From CAZMZF01 sp964570765 (GTDB taxonomy: Bacteria > Zixibacteria > MSB-5A5 > RBG-16-43-9): DNA of 64,000 nucleotides. The position numbers and the translations under genes were made by a program. Below, piece after piece: positions 8,353 to 16,776 of this stretch. Location of the stretch: NCBI GenBank assembly GCA_964570765.1, contig CAZMZF010000007.1, positions 45,194 to 109,193 of the forward strand, read 5' to 3'. Under the pieces are notes generated by a model. It was not told the origin of the DNA. It did no database searches and worked only from the letters and a program-made list of their open reading frames with translations. The number at the start of each line of letters is the position of its first letter. Within the stretch, counting starts at the first letter, position 1.

Positions 8353-9066
8353 TCAATCTTTCCTGAATCTCTTCCTTTTCTCTTTATCAATCTTTTCAGT
8401 CGCATACTGGATTACCAAGCGCGGAGCTTTATTTTTCCACTTAAAGAGAAAATTTTCAACCTCTACGGGTGATTTTTTCCAGATCTCTCTTAAAAGCCAG
8501 CCCACACCCTGATGAACAACCCTTTCCGGATCAAGGATAAGTTTTCGGGAAACGGATAAACCTTCTTTGATGTAATCATCTTTTGAGACCAATTTCACCA
8601 GGGTAACTGCTACCGCTCTCCTTTTCCATTTTGAGGAGGACTTTGTCCAATCCACCAGCTCCTTAAGGGAAACTACTTTATCTTTGATGAAGAAATATAA
8701 AATATCACTACAGGCCCAATCAGAATGTGCCCAGTTAATTATATATTTCTGAAACCATTTCCCCATAATATTAAACATCTTCTTATTATAATTTTCCCTC
8801 AGCTTGATAAAATAATTAAGTGCAATTGATGCTTCTTCATATTTACCGGTCTTGATTAGATTTTCACATAGGGTAAGAATCTCCTCTAATGTTAAATATT
8901 TTTCGCAGAACCTAAACCATTCATCTCTTTTCCGGCTGAATTTTTCTTTATTAATTCCATAAGAGTTGTATCCTTCATTAAAATAGCGAGCGTACTTTCG
9001 AACGATCTTCTCATCTGAATTATTCTTTAAAAACTCTCTGATCTCTTTTTCAATCTTTTTAATCAT
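8353..9066 (-). CDS. DNA alkylation repair protein, AlkD-like
   Basis: An all-helical 237-residue protein of the HEAT-like-repeat glycosylase family (AlkC/AlkD group), which removes N3- and N7-alkylated purines. Diagnostic stretches are 'WAHSDWACSD' near residue 112, 'WKRRAVAVTLV' near 147 and 'HQGVGWLLREIW' near 185; the tryptophan and aspartate residues line the base-facing cleft in AlkD. The C-terminus is basic, as expected for DNA contact. It lies between tRNA genes with no operon partner. The start is the only ATG at the 5' end, and there is no strong Shine-Dalgarno. Confidence 0.9.
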   Translation of the reverse strand: MIKKIEKEIREFLKNNSDEKIVRKYARYFNEGYNSYGINKEKFSRKRDEWFRFCEKYLTLEEILTLCENLIKTGKYEEASIALNYFIKLRENYNKKMFNIMGKWFQKYIINWAHSDWACSDILYFFIKDKVVSLKELVDWTKSSSKWKRRAVAVTLVKLVSKDDYIKEGLSVSRKLILDPERVVHQGVGWLLREIWKKSPVEVENFLFKWKNKAPRLVIQYATEKIDKEKRKRFRKD

Positions 9067-9093
9067 AAGTTTTATCTTTGTAAAGAAAATTAT

Positions 9094-9118
9094 CGGGCTT
9101 GATAAATCAAGCCCCTAC
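9094..9118. repeat. GTAG-type palindrome
   Basis: GGGCTTGA/TCAAGCCC hairpin ending in CCCCTAC, between the alkylation repair gene and tRNA-Cys. A relative with the same core word GATAAATCAAGC occurs at 12314. Confidence 0.65.
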
Positions 9119-9212
9119 AAAACTGGCATAGGAAATTTATTTATCGAAACCGATTTTGCAATTAGATCCTAATAAACTTCTAAACTCTTAAACTTTTAAA
9201 CTGTATTTTAAA

Positions 9213-9284
<72 letters not shown>

Positions 9285-9308
9285 GGAATCCTGCCGTAGG
9301 CAGGATAG

Positions 9309-9376
9309 TTGTTAGTTCACAGTAGATAGTTCATGGTAAAAGATTTTTACTAATTACCATGAATCATTAACTATTA
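9309..9376. repeat. GTTCATAG-word repeat region
   Basis: Between tRNA-Cys and tRNA-Gly. TTCATGGTAA at 9330-9339 is inverted at 9354-9363 (TTACCATGAA), flanked by GTTAGTTCACAG and TAACTATTAAC. The words resemble the GTTCATAG repeats found inside two coding genes of this window. Confidence 0.55.
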
Positions 9377-9406
9377 ACAAATTTTTGTCCTGCGGGCAAA
9401 AATTGG

Positions 9407-9480
9407 AGCGGGAAACGGGATTTGAACCCGCGACATTCACCTTGGCAAGGTGACGCTCTAGCCAACTGAGCTATTCCCGC
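9407..9480 (-). tRNA. tRNA-Gly (GCC)
   Basis: A 74-base class I tRNA: acceptor GCGGGAA/TTCCCGC, D arm AGCTCAGTTGG, anticodon loop TTGCCAA on stem TCACC/GGTGA (anticodon GCC), T arm CGGG-TTCAAAT-CCCG, discriminator T. CCA is not encoded. Confidence 0.96.
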
Positions 9481-9513
9481 TTATCCTAATTTGCATCCAT
9501 AGGACAGTTTTAA

Positions 9514-9540
9514 AATATACGTCTAATATTAGCTTGTCAA
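9514..9540 (-). promoter_or_regulatory. promoter of the tRNA-Gly/tRNA-Cys unit
   Basis: TTGACA at 9540-9535 and TATATT at 9519-9514 on the minus strand, 15-base spacer, about 34-60 bases upstream of tRNA-Gly. Confidence 0.65.
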
Positions 9541-9702
9541 TAAAATTTTTCTGATCATCGTCCCGATATAGCTTTACTCTTCGTCCGAATTTGTCATCAA
9601 GACCCAAAATCGGGGATCCGTAGGATTGGTGTCCCATTAACGAAGAGTGGGTCTTTGGTCTGGAGACAAAAAAACAGCTGAAACGACTTTAGACTATAGC
9701 CT

Positions 9703-11208
9703 TTAGCCTTTATTAGCTTCCCTTCTCTTTGCCACTGCTTTATTATACAACTGAATATACCTCTTGGCTGAAACCTCCCAGGAAAAATCCTTTTCCATCC
9801 CCTCAACCATAAGATTTTTCCAGGCAGTCCTGTCTTTGAAAAGCTCTAAGGCTTTTTTCAAGGCAAAGAAAAGCTCCTCACCATTATAATCTTTAAAAAC
9901 AAACCCTGTTCCTTTTTTCGTCCGGGGATTATAATCCTCTATGGTATCTGCTAAACCACCAGTTTCGCGTACCAGAGGGATAGTACCATATTTTAAACTA
10001 TATAACTGATTCAAACCACAAGGCTCGTACCTTGAAGGCATAAGAAAGATATCTGACCCGGCTTCAATTAAATGAGCCAATTTATTATCATATTTCAGAT
10101 ATACTTTTATCTTTTCGGGATATTTTTTCTCCAGCTCTGGTAGAAATCTATGATATTTTTCCTCACCTGTCCCCAAAATCACTAATTTAAGTTCTAATGA
10201 CAAAAGTCTATTTGCAATCTCTTGAAGTAGATCAAACCCTTTCTGGTCAGCTAATCTGGAGATCATCCCGATCAAAGGGGTATTTTCATTATATCCCAAG
10301 CCTGCCTGTTTCAACAGAAATTCTTTATTTTTTGTTTTTACCCACAGGTTCCCTTTACCATAATTATAAGGAATGAGATTATCTTTTTCCGGGCTCCACT
10401 CCTCATAATCTACCCCATTTAATACCCCATATAGGTCCTGGCCTCTATCTCGTAGAACCCCCTCCATACCATATCCGAACTCAGGTCCTGATTGAATCTC
10501 CATGGCATACCTTTCACTTACGGTATTAATCAGATCAGAAAAAATTATTCCGATCTTCAAAAAATTTACCCTGCCCCAGTATTCAAAAGGGCTTAAAGGA
10601 TAAAATAGTTCGCTTTTTACTCCAAGCTTTTCAAAGGTTTCCCTGGGGAAATTCCCCTGATAGGCGATGTTATGTATGGTAAAAAGTGTAGCAATTTTTT
10701 TATAAAATAAGTCATCTTTATAGATAGTTTTAATATATGCCGGTATCAAAGCTGACTGCCAGTCATTACATTGGATAAGGTCAGGCTTCCAGTTTAAAGC
10801 TTTAACAGTCTCCAGAACCCCCCTCCCAAAAAGGATGTATCTCTCATCATTATCTTCATAATCATATCCACTCTTTCTATCCCGATAAAGCTCCTCCCTA
10901 TCATAATACTCACCATTCTCTACAAAAAGATATTCTGATTGAGAAAGCTGGCATTTCTTTACCTCAAATTTTACTTTCTTTTCCCCTATTTTAATCTCAG
11001 GAAGATGAAGGTCTATTTTTTCCAAGTTGAACTTTCTGTTATCCACCATCTTATACTTAGGTAGAATAGTCTTAATCTCATATCCGCCTTTGATGGATAA
11101 AACTTTGGATAATGCACCTGCTACATCCGCCAGCCCTCCGGTTTTAGCAAAGGGAACCACTTCCGGAGATACAATCAAAACTTTGAGTTTATCTTTATTC
11201 AATTTCAT
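9703..11208 (-). CDS. glgA: glycogen (starch) synthase, GT5
   Basis: Transfers glucose from ADP- or UDP-glucose to the growing alpha-1,4-glucan. The GT-B fold is indicated by the N-terminal KTGGLAD motif (residues 22-28) that contacts the sugar nucleotide, 'HNIAYQGNFP' in the first domain, and 'PSRYEPCGLNQLYSLKYG' with 'RETGGLADT' near the C-terminus. The length of about 501 is normal. I chose the ATG at 11208 because it leaves the usual short lead-in to 'KVLIVSPEVVPF'. A TTG at 11244, overlapping the galT stop by 11 bases, would add 12 residues. It is the second gene of a galT-glgA operon. Confidence 0.94.
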   Translation of the reverse strand: MKLNKDKLKVLIVSPEVVPFAKTGGLADVAGALSKVLSIKGGYEIKTILPKYKMVDNRKFNLEKIDLHLPEIKIGEKKVKFEVKKCQLSQSEYLFVENGEYYDREELYRDRKSGYDYEDNDERYILFGRGVLETVKALNWKPDLIQCNDWQSALIPAYIKTIYKDDLFYKKIATLFTIHNIAYQGNFPRETFEKLGVKSELFYPLSPFEYWGRVNFLKIGIIFSDLINTVSERYAMEIQSGPEFGYGMEGVLRDRGQDLYGVLNGVDYEEWSPEKDNLIPYNYGKGNLWVKTKNKEFLLKQAGLGYNENTPLIGMISRLADQKGFDLLQEIANRLLSLELKLVILGTGEEKYHRFLPELEKKYPEKIKVYLKYDNKLAHLIEAGSDIFLMPSRYEPCGLNQLYSLKYGTIPLVRETGGLADTIEDYNPRTKKGTGFVFKDYNGEELFFALKKALELFKDRTAWKNLMVEGMEKDFSWEVSAKRYIQLYNKAVAKRREANKG

Positions 11209-11233
11209 TCCTATTTTAACTATTGCCTTTTGA

Positions 11234-12235
11234 CTAAATTTCAATTTCCTTCAGATACTTAGCCGCATCCTCTGGTGAGGTAGGATTTATGTAGAAACCA
11301 GTCCCCCATTCAAATCCCGCTACCCGGGTAAGTTTGGGCATAATCTCAATATGCCAGTGGTATTCTTCTAAGTCTTCATGATTACCTAGGGGAGAAGTGT
11401 GGATAATATAATTATAGGGTGGATTATTAAGTGCCTTAGACAGACGGAGAAGAGTCTCCTTGAGTATTTTAGCCAGGGATGGTATTGCTTCTTTTTTAGT
11501 ATTCTCAAAATGGGAGATATGCGATTTAGGAAGAATCCAGGTCTCAAATGGAAATCTGGGAGCAAATGGTTCTACCGCTATGAAGAAATCGTTCTGCAGA
11601 ACTATCCTTTCATTTTCGGAGATCTCCTGCCTAACTATGTCACAGAAAATACATCGCTCCTTATAGTCGAAATAGACCTTAGATCTCTCTACTTCCTCCA
11701 TCACCCTTTTTGGTATAACCGGCGTAGCGATAAGCTGGCTATGACTGTGCTCTAAAGAGGCACCCGCCTCTTCACCCTGATTTTTAAAGATCATTATATA
11801 TCTGAAGCGCGGGTCTTTCTTTAAATCGGTGATCCGGTAAATATAAGCCCGGATTGTGTCCTCAACCTCTTTATCATCAAAATAGGGCATATCTTTTATA
11901 TGATCTGGGGTTTCGATGATGACCTCATGCGCACCTATACCATTCATCTTATCATATATTCCTTTCCCCTCTCTATTTAGATCCCCTTCGATCCTCAAGG
12001 CCGGATACTTATTCGAGATAACCCGAAGGGTCCAGCCGGGTTTATTAGGCTCCGAAAGTGGGGATCTGAAAGCTAAGACCTCAGGCGGAGTTGAGGATTC
12101 ATTCCCTGGACAGAAAGGACACAGGGAACTTCCTTTCCTTTTAGGAAGACTGGAAAAATCAGAAGGCCTTTTGCCCCTTTCTGTGGAGATAATCACCCAT
12201 CTACCAATAATCGGGTCTTTTCTCAACTCCGGCAT
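11234..12235 (-). CDS. galT: galactose-1-phosphate uridylyltransferase
   Basis: Exchanges UMP between UDP-glucose and galactose 1-phosphate in the Leloir pathway. It shows the zinc pair C39/C42 in CPFC and the active-site H163-S-H165-S-Q167, in which H165 takes the UMP. The C-terminal HWHIEIMPK segment completes the metal and substrate site. 333 residues is usual. GAGGTGAGAAG precedes the ATG, and a TTGACA/TATATT promoter lies 34-60 bases upstream. Together with glgA it suggests storage or activation of sugars rather than galactose catabolism alone, since no galK or galE is present here. Confidence 0.95.
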   Translation of the reverse strand: MPELRKDPIIGRWVIISTERGKRPSDFSSLPKRKGSSLCPFCPGNESSTPPEVLAFRSPLSEPNKPGWTLRVISNKYPALRIEGDLNREGKGIYDKMNGIGAHEVIIETPDHIKDMPYFDDKEVEDTIRAYIYRITDLKKDPRFRYIMIFKNQGEEAGASLEHSHSQLIATPVIPKRVMEEVERSKVYFDYKERCIFCDIVRQEISENERIVLQNDFFIAVEPFAPRFPFETWILPKSHISHFENTKKEAIPSLAKILKETLLRLSKALNNPPYNYIIHTSPLGNHEDLEEYHWHIEIMPKLTRVAGFEWGTGFYINPTSPEDAAKYLKEIEI

Positions 12236-12268
12236 CTTCTCACCTCTCTCGTGATTTTTTACTTAGAT

Positions 12269-12295
12269 AATATAATTTAAAACACCTATTGTCAA
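12269..12295 (-). promoter_or_regulatory. promoter of galT-glgA
   Basis: TTGACA at 12295-12290 and TATATT at 12274-12269 on the minus strand, 15-base spacer. Confidence 0.65.
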
Positions 12296-12308
12296 CATCT
12301 AAAGTTCA

Positions 12309-12362
12309 CTGGTACTTGATAAATCAAGCTCCTACTAATGTAGGGGTTCGATTTATCGAACC
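12309..12362. repeat. paired palindromic repeats at the end of the GlmU-like gene
   Basis: Two adjacent hairpins: CTTGATAAATCAAG, then GGTTCGATTTATCGAACC, with CCTAC and GTAGG between them. The second one covers the stop codon and last codons of the GlmU-like gene. Confidence 0.65.
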
Positions 12363-13630
12363 CTGATTAACTTCCTTTCCTCTTTGGTCAACTCAAACAA
12401 TTTCAAAAAAAGCTTTTTCTCCTTTGACGTCAACTTCTTATTTCTTCGTTTCATCACCTTTTCTGTTGTATTTATCATCTTCCCCAGCTCATACTCAGAA
12501 AAACCCTGAACTCCGCCCCAGTAAAAAGATGGTATGAACTTTTCCTTAACCATCCCCCCGCCGAAAAGATTAGATCCAAAACCAATATTTATACCGGTAT
12601 TGAGCAGAGTACCGATTCCGGTTTTAACATGATCCCCCATTATTGAGCCAACTTTGATCAATCCGGTGTCGATATTCTTCCCATTTAAAAAGACCTTGAT
12701 ATTACCATAATTATTTTTCAAGTCGCTATTAGTAGTCAAAGCTCCCAAGTTCACCCATTCGCCCACATAGGAATGACCTAAGAACCCTTCATGATATTTA
12801 TTACTATAACCTAAAAATATAGAATTCTCAACCTCTCCTCCTATTCGGCAAAAAGGACCTATGCTTGTCCCCTCCCTTATCTTTGCACCAAGCAAGATAC
12901 TTCCTGCACCGATATAGGCAGGTCCTTCTATCCGGGTATGTGACTGAATGACAACATCCTCATCCATATAAATAGGTCCCTTCCTGGCATCTAAGACCAC
13001 AAAAGCATCTATATGGGTATGCTTGCCAATATAAACGTCTTTTTGATTATAGATTTTGACTGAAGATTCTACCCCCTTCTTCAAATCTTTTTTCCTAACT
13101 CGAAAAAGCCTTTTGAAATCCTTTTCTATTTCTTCAGGATTTAACTTTATGAGATCCCAGATATGGTTTATAATTTTAAGTTTAATCTCTACTGTTTTTA
13201 TCTTTTTAATTATCGACCTAATTTTATCTTTCTTGTATAAGGTTTTAACCTCATCTTCATATTTTTTAAAATCCTCACCTCTTAAACTCAGGGCAACCAG
13301 TTCACTCTTAAAGGTAAACCCTTTCTCTTTTCCAGAAAAATTTATCTTTTGAGGAAGCTTATTTTCTGCTAATATACGCCCATTAATAAAAAGGAGCTGG
13401 TCTTCTTTTTTAACGGTAAAGCTATTAACTTTATAGGAACTCTTTAGTCTCAAGACCTCAGCTAAATAATCTCGACATAAAAGAATAACCTCAGCTTCAG
13501 GATAAAGAGGAATCAGTTTATCCTTCAATTTTGTAATCCCGCATAGAAGCTCATATACCGGACGATTATAGGTCAAAGAATAAAAGTTTTCAAATTTATC
13601 ATCCTCGAAGATAAAGAGTTTTTTAGCCAT
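12353..13630 (-). CDS. GlmU-like sugar nucleotidyltransferase with LbH domain
   Basis: An N-terminal domain of the 'putative sugar nucleotidyl transferase' type ('FEDDKFENFYSLTYNRPVY', residues 7-25) is followed by a left-handed parallel beta-helix of hexapeptide repeats (about residues 190-375), as in GlmU. In Bacteroidetes such proteins are thought to make or acylate nucleotide sugars for the envelope. The catalytic GxGTR-type loop of true GlmU is not evident, so the substrate is open. I place the start at the ATG at 13630, preceded by AGAGGACAAA. An upstream ATG would add 15 residues encoded by a palindromic repeat. A charged helical tail closes the 425-residue protein. Confidence 0.8.
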   Translation of the reverse strand: MAKKLFIFEDDKFENFYSLTYNRPVYELLCGITKLKDKLIPLYPEAEVILLCRDYLAEVLRLKSSYKVNSFTVKKEDQLLFINGRILAENKLPQKINFSGKEKGFTFKSELVALSLRGEDFKKYEDEVKTLYKKDKIRSIIKKIKTVEIKLKIINHIWDLIKLNPEEIEKDFKRLFRVRKKDLKKGVESSVKIYNQKDVYIGKHTHIDAFVVLDARKGPIYMDEDVVIQSHTRIEGPAYIGAGSILLGAKIREGTSIGPFCRIGGEVENSIFLGYSNKYHEGFLGHSYVGEWVNLGALTTNSDLKNNYGNIKVFLNGKNIDTGLIKVGSIMGDHVKTGIGTLLNTGINIGFGSNLFGGGMVKEKFIPSFYWGGVQGFSEYELGKMINTTEKVMKRRNKKLTSKEKKLFLKLFELTKEERKLIRVR

Positions 13631-13650
13631 TTTGTCCTCTATTTCTATTT

Positions 13651-13711
13651 GTAGGACAGAACATTGTTCTGTCATTACAATCTCTACTGCCGAGCCTTGA
13701 AGGCTCGGCTA
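13651..13711. repeat. two palindromes upstream of the GlmU-like gene
   Basis: 13651-13678: GGACAGAACATTGTTCTGTC with a GTA head and TAC tail; an almost identical copy is at 17696-17720. 13689-13711: GCCGAGCCTT/AAGGCTCGGC hairpin ending in CTAC. Confidence 0.75.
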
Positions 13712-13715
13712 CGCG

Positions 13716-13750
13716 TTTATTTTTTTATCTGTCATCTTTCATCTGTCATT
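13716..13750. repeat. GATGACA-word direct repeat
   Basis: On the minus strand, repeated GACAGATGA / GATGACAG words followed by an A-rich run. Related copies lie at 17760-17795 and 59789-59860. The TGA stop of htpX is formed by the first word of this repeat. Confidence 0.65.
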
Positions 13751-14642
13751 TGACAAAATTCATCGCTCTTAGTCGCTTAATCCTCTCCTCAGTCGGAGGA
13801 TGGGTAGAAAAAAGATCATTCAACTTACCCCGGTGATCCAGCAAGGGATTGACAATATAAAGATGGGCAGTGGCTTTATTAGCCACCTCCAACGGTTCGG
13901 TATCTTTTGAGATTTTCTCCAAAGCTGAAGCCAATCCTTCTGGATAACGCGTGAGCAAAGCCCCTGAGGAATCTGCTAAATACTCCCTCTGCCTGGAAAT
14001 AGCGAGTTGAATCAATTTAGCAATCACCGGAGCTAAAATCACCAGGATCAAAGCTAAGAGAACAAAAATCGCATTCCCTCCACCTCTTCTATCTCTTCTC
14101 CCTCTTCCGTAGAAAAAACTTCTACCCATCCAGTCAGAAAGTAAAGCCACAGTTCCAACCAGGACCACTACCAAAGTAGCATAGCGAATATCAAAATTTT
14201 TAATATGCGACATCTCGTGAGCAATTACACCTTCCAGTTCCAGCCGGTCCATCTTCTGCAAAAGACCAGTTGTAACAACAATGGCTGAATTCTGTAGATT
14301 TCTACCAGTAGCAAAAGCATTTGGGGCAGTGTCGTCGATGATATAAGCCTTAGGTGCAGGAACACCAGCCCCGATAGCCAACCCTTCGATAACATTATGA
14401 AGATAAGGGTTTTCCTTGGGATCGACTGGCTTTGCCTGGCTTATTCCTAAAACCATTTTATCGCCATAGAAAAAGGTAACAAAGGAGATAATAAGAGCAA
14501 CCACCAGAGCGATGATAAGTCCTGCTTCACCTGATTGATAAGCTTCACCAAAAACCCACCCCAAGAAAAGGAGGAAAACTATGAATAAAAAAAGGAGAAG
14601 AAAACTTTTCCTTTTGTTCTCAGCTATTTGTTCATAAATCAT
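13746..14642 (-). CDS. htpX: membrane zinc protease HtpX (M48)
   Basis: An inner-membrane metalloprotease for quality control of damaged membrane proteins. Two N-terminal membrane segments, the zinc motif HEMSH at residues 142-146 and the third ligand in 'REYLADSSG' are all present, with two more hydrophobic stretches between them; 298 residues is typical. The start is ATG at 14642; it has no Shine-Dalgarno, and a REP element ends nine bases away. htpX commonly follows lemA. Here lemA is on the same strand 1.5 kb upstream, and a TIR-like gene and a RAYT transposase lie between the two. Confidence 0.95.
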   Translation of the reverse strand: MIYEQIAENKRKSFLLLFLFIVFLLFLGWVFGEAYQSGEAGLIIALVVALIISFVTFFYGDKMVLGISQAKPVDPKENPYLHNVIEGLAIGAGVPAPKAYIIDDTAPNAFATGRNLQNSAIVVTTGLLQKMDRLELEGVIAHEMSHIKNFDIRYATLVVVLVGTVALLSDWMGRSFFYGRGRRDRRGGGNAIFVLLALILVILAPVIAKLIQLAISRQREYLADSSGALLTRYPEGLASALEKISKDTEPLEVANKATAHLYIVNPLLDHRGKLNDLFSTHPPTEERIKRLRAMNFVK

Positions 14643-14650
14643 AGACAATT

Positions 14651-14748
14651 GGTAGAACAGACATTCCTGTCTGTTCTCAGTTATAGTCAGACAAGAATGT
14701 CTGACCTACCATCTTATTCCCGGTAGAACAGACATTCCTGTCTGTTCT
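14651..14748. repeat. triple REP array downstream of the RAYT gene
   Basis: Three REP palindromes in alternating orientation: 14651-14677 (GGTAG head, AGAACAGACA/TGTCTGTTCT stem, TTCC loop), an inverted relative at 14686-14710 ending CTACC, and an exact repeat of the first at 14722-14748. The last one abuts the TAA of the RAYT gene. Confidence 0.92.
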
Positions 14749-15290
14749 TATTTAACATTATATCTGCCATATCTCTCATTGAAATACCAACCATGATATT
14801 GCCACGGATCCTCGGTCAAATGTTTTTTTACTGGATTGTATAACATATAATTTAACTTCTCATCCAGTTCTTTCTGATCTCGTATTATTCTATCAAAAGA
14901 CTCCTCTCTCCAGATAGAGCCTGATGACCCTCTTTTTAAATTGATTTGTCGGGCAGTTGTACCCTTGATCCCTTTCATTATTCTGCTAAGATCATACTCT
15001 TTCACTGGCGTCAATAACAGATGAATATGGTCCAGCATTACCACAACTGCAATGAGCTTATAAAATTTCTCATTGCTCTTTAGTATATTCTCCAGAACAA
15101 GTTTTTGCTCTTCAATAGTTAGCTCCCCCTGGGCTGTTCTGAAAGTGATAAAATATATTGAACCCTTTAATGTCCAATGTGGCAGATTTCTTCTGGTGAT
15201 TTGAAGCCCATCTTCTTTATCATCGGTAGCATAGACATTCCTGTCTGTGCTATTTACTCTATCTCTCTTTCGATTGTTTAAGTCAGACAT
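14748..15290 (-). CDS. REP-associated tyrosine transposase (RAYT)
   Basis: A single-copy Y1 transposase of the IS200/REP-associated family, which nicks and joins single-stranded REP hairpins. Visible: the HUH pair H88-I-H90 in 'LDHIHLLL', the catalytic tyrosine Y148 in 'YMLYNPVKKHL' (the Y-x3-NP signature), and an N-terminal 'LPHWTLKGSIYFITFR'. 180 residues is usual. REP arrays lie immediately downstream and upstream of the TIR-like partner. A REP copy is embedded in the coding region (15225-15251), giving residues about 14-22. It begins seven bases after the TIR-like stop codon with no Shine-Dalgarno, so it is likely translated by coupling. The gene appears intact. Confidence 0.93.
   Translation of the reverse strand: MSDLNNRKRDRVNSTDRNVYATDDKEDGLQITRRNLPHWTLKGSIYFITFRTAQGELTIEEQKLVLENILKSNEKFYKLIAVVVMLDHIHLLLTPVKEYDLSRIMKGIKGTTARQINLKRGSSGSIWREESFDRIIRDQKELDEKLNYMLYNPVKKHLTEDPWQYHGWYFNERYGRYNVK
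15225..15251. repeat. REP element inside the RAYT coding sequence
   Basis: GGTAG head, then AGACATTCCTGTCT core and GTGCT end, the same layout as the flanking REPs with a few substitutions. It is read in frame as part of the poorly conserved N-terminus (T-D-R-N-V-Y-A-T). Confidence 0.8.
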
Positions 15291-15297
15291 TGTGTCA

Positions 15298-16062
15298 CTA
15301 AATCAATCTGTGTTCCTTCAAGGCTTCAAGAAATTTTATTGTAGCCTTCTCCATTTCTTTCACATCATCTCGTATAAAGTAGATGACCTCTTTCTCATAG
15401 TCCAAACCAGCAATATCTTTTATCCCTCGCTCCACCCATGCAATGACATCTTTTCCTTTTCCCTGCGCAAACTTAACTTCACCTATTAGCCATGGCGGAG
15501 TCGTATAACCACCACCTTTTATCTCGTCTCGTCTGACAAAGATGGAAATTATAAGACCACAGTTGGCGATTCGTCCTTGTACTTTTTCTGGGATACTTTT
15601 TTTGGAATAAGGGTCTCCAGTTACAAAATTAATCTGCAACGCCGTTAACATGCCTGTGACATATTCGTTAAGGTCTTTGTCTGCTTCATCAAAACTCATT
15701 GCCACAAATGGCACTACAGATTCCCCCGTAGTTGTTTCCGTCTTATCTGACCAGAAATTTTCGACCCTTTCTTTATATGCTTTTAGGTGTGCTATACACT
15801 TACCAATGTGCTCTTTATAATCTCGAACTTTTTCCGCATAATTTTCTCTCCCAAAAGCTGCAAGTGGTCCAGTTACTCTCATTCTGAACTTCTCTGCTTC
15901 TTCCTCAGAAAACAATTCTGTCAGAAGCATCTTTGCTCCTTCATATACCAACTGATAGTTCCCATTATAACGGTTTTCATAAGTAGCATTTTTAGCAACA
16001 TCTTCAAACTGTTTTATTTTCTCGTCAATTAGCTCAATCGCTTTAGTTTTTGGAATCTTCAT
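15298..16062 (-). CDS. TIR-like protein with helical N-terminal domain, candidate defence effector
   Basis: Residues 1-105 are helical and unrecognised. Residues 115-250 look like a TIR-type flavodoxin-like fold: strand 'VPFVAMSF' (117-124), 'INFVTGD' (144-150), 'IANCGLIISIF' (165-175), then 'PWLIGEVKFAQGKGKDVI' (190-207). E195 sits where NAD-cleaving TIR proteins carry the catalytic glutamate. Such stand-alone proteins often serve in anti-phage defence, degrading NAD when triggered, but no known partner such as ThsA is nearby. It is flanked by REP arrays and followed seven bases later by the RAYT gene, so it may travel with that element. GAGGTTTTGA supports the ATG. Function is inferred. Confidence 0.65.
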   Translation of the reverse strand: MKIPKTKAIELIDEKIKQFEDVAKNATYENRYNGNYQLVYEGAKMLLTELFSEEEAEKFRMRVTGPLAAFGRENYAEKVRDYKEHIGKCIAHLKAYKERVENFWSDKTETTTGESVVPFVAMSFDEADKDLNEYVTGMLTALQINFVTGDPYSKKSIPEKVQGRIANCGLIISIFVRRDEIKGGGYTTPPWLIGEVKFAQGKGKDVIAWVERGIKDIAGLDYEKEVIYFIRDDVKEMEKATIKFLEALKEHRLI

Positions 16063-16083
16063 TCAAAACCTCTTCATTTCTGT

Positions 16084-16180
16084 GTCAGACAAGAATGTCT
16101 GATCTACCGTCCTATACTAGGTAAAACAGGCATTCCTGCCTGTTCTTCTTTCAGGGTCAGACAGGAATGTCTGACTTACC
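16084..16180. repeat. triple REP array upstream of the TIR-like gene
   Basis: Three palindromes in alternating orientation: 16084-16108 (ends CTACC), 16120-16147 (GGTA head, ACAGGCATTCCTGCCTGT core) and 16156-16180 (ends TTACC). The middle copy has a compensated change (GACA/TGTC to GGCA/TGCC), so the hairpin is preserved. Confidence 0.92.
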
Positions 16181-16200
16181 ATAAGCCTTTAGCCTGTTTT

Positions 16201-16758
16201 TCAGAACCCTACTTTCGGCACTTCTCTTTTGCCAGCCTCTTCCACTTCGAAATACTCTCTGGGTTTGAAGTTGAACATATTCGCAATGATATTTGAGGGG
16301 AAGACTTGCTGAGCATTATTATAGGCTAAAATTGTATCATTATAAAACTGCCTGGCATAAGCTATCTTGCTTTCGATCCCAGCCAATTCCTCCTGAAGCA
16401 TAAGAAAATTCTGATTAGCTTTTAAATCCGGATAATTCTCAGCCACTGCAAAAAGAGTCTTCAGGGCGGAAGTAAGCATTTCGTTTGCTTCAGCTTTTTC
16501 CTTTACACTTCCTGCTTGAGCCCATTGAGTTCGGGCTTTAGTTACCGCTTCAAAAACTCCCTTCTCATGTGCTGCATAACCTTTAACGGTCTCAACTAAA
16601 TTCGGCACTAAATCCGCTCTTCTCTCCAACTGCACATCTATCTGATGCCAAGCATTATCCCCTCGGTTTCTTAGAACCACCAGACGATTATAGATTCCAA
16701 TGATAATCAAAATCGGCACCCCGAAGACGATTAGCAAAAATAATAAGGCGATTAACAT
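16201..16758 (-). CDS. lemA: LemA family protein
   Basis: A 185-residue protein with one N-terminal membrane helix (about residues 1-20) and a helical outer domain. Signatures: 'YNRLVVLRNRGDNAWHQIDVQLERRADLVPNLVETVKGYA' spread over residues 23-66, and 'NNAQQVFPSNIIANMF' near the end. Its biochemical role is unclear; it commonly pairs with HtpX. AAGGAGGTAAA gives a perfect Shine-Dalgarno. The separation from htpX by a RAYT/TIR-like cassette is discussed in the findings. A four-helix-bundle element sits between it and purE. Confidence 0.94.
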   Translation of the reverse strand: MLIALLFLLIVFGVPILIIIGIYNRLVVLRNRGDNAWHQIDVQLERRADLVPNLVETVKGYAAHEKGVFEAVTKARTQWAQAGSVKEKAEANEMLTSALKTLFAVAENYPDLKANQNFLMLQEELAGIESKIAYARQFYNDTILAYNNAQQVFPSNIIANMFNFKPREYFEVEEAGKREVPKVGF

Positions 16759-16776
16759 TTTACCTCCTTTAGGTTA

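Noticed and set aside
9597..9806. 69-codon open frame on the minus strand next to glgA
   Set aside because: It overlaps the glgA end in another frame, has no ribosome-binding site and resembles no family; the DNA outside glgA is repeat-like spacer.
11399..11755. 118-codon plus-strand frame inside galT
   Set aside because: It lies wholly within a well-supported galT and is explained as its antisense shadow.
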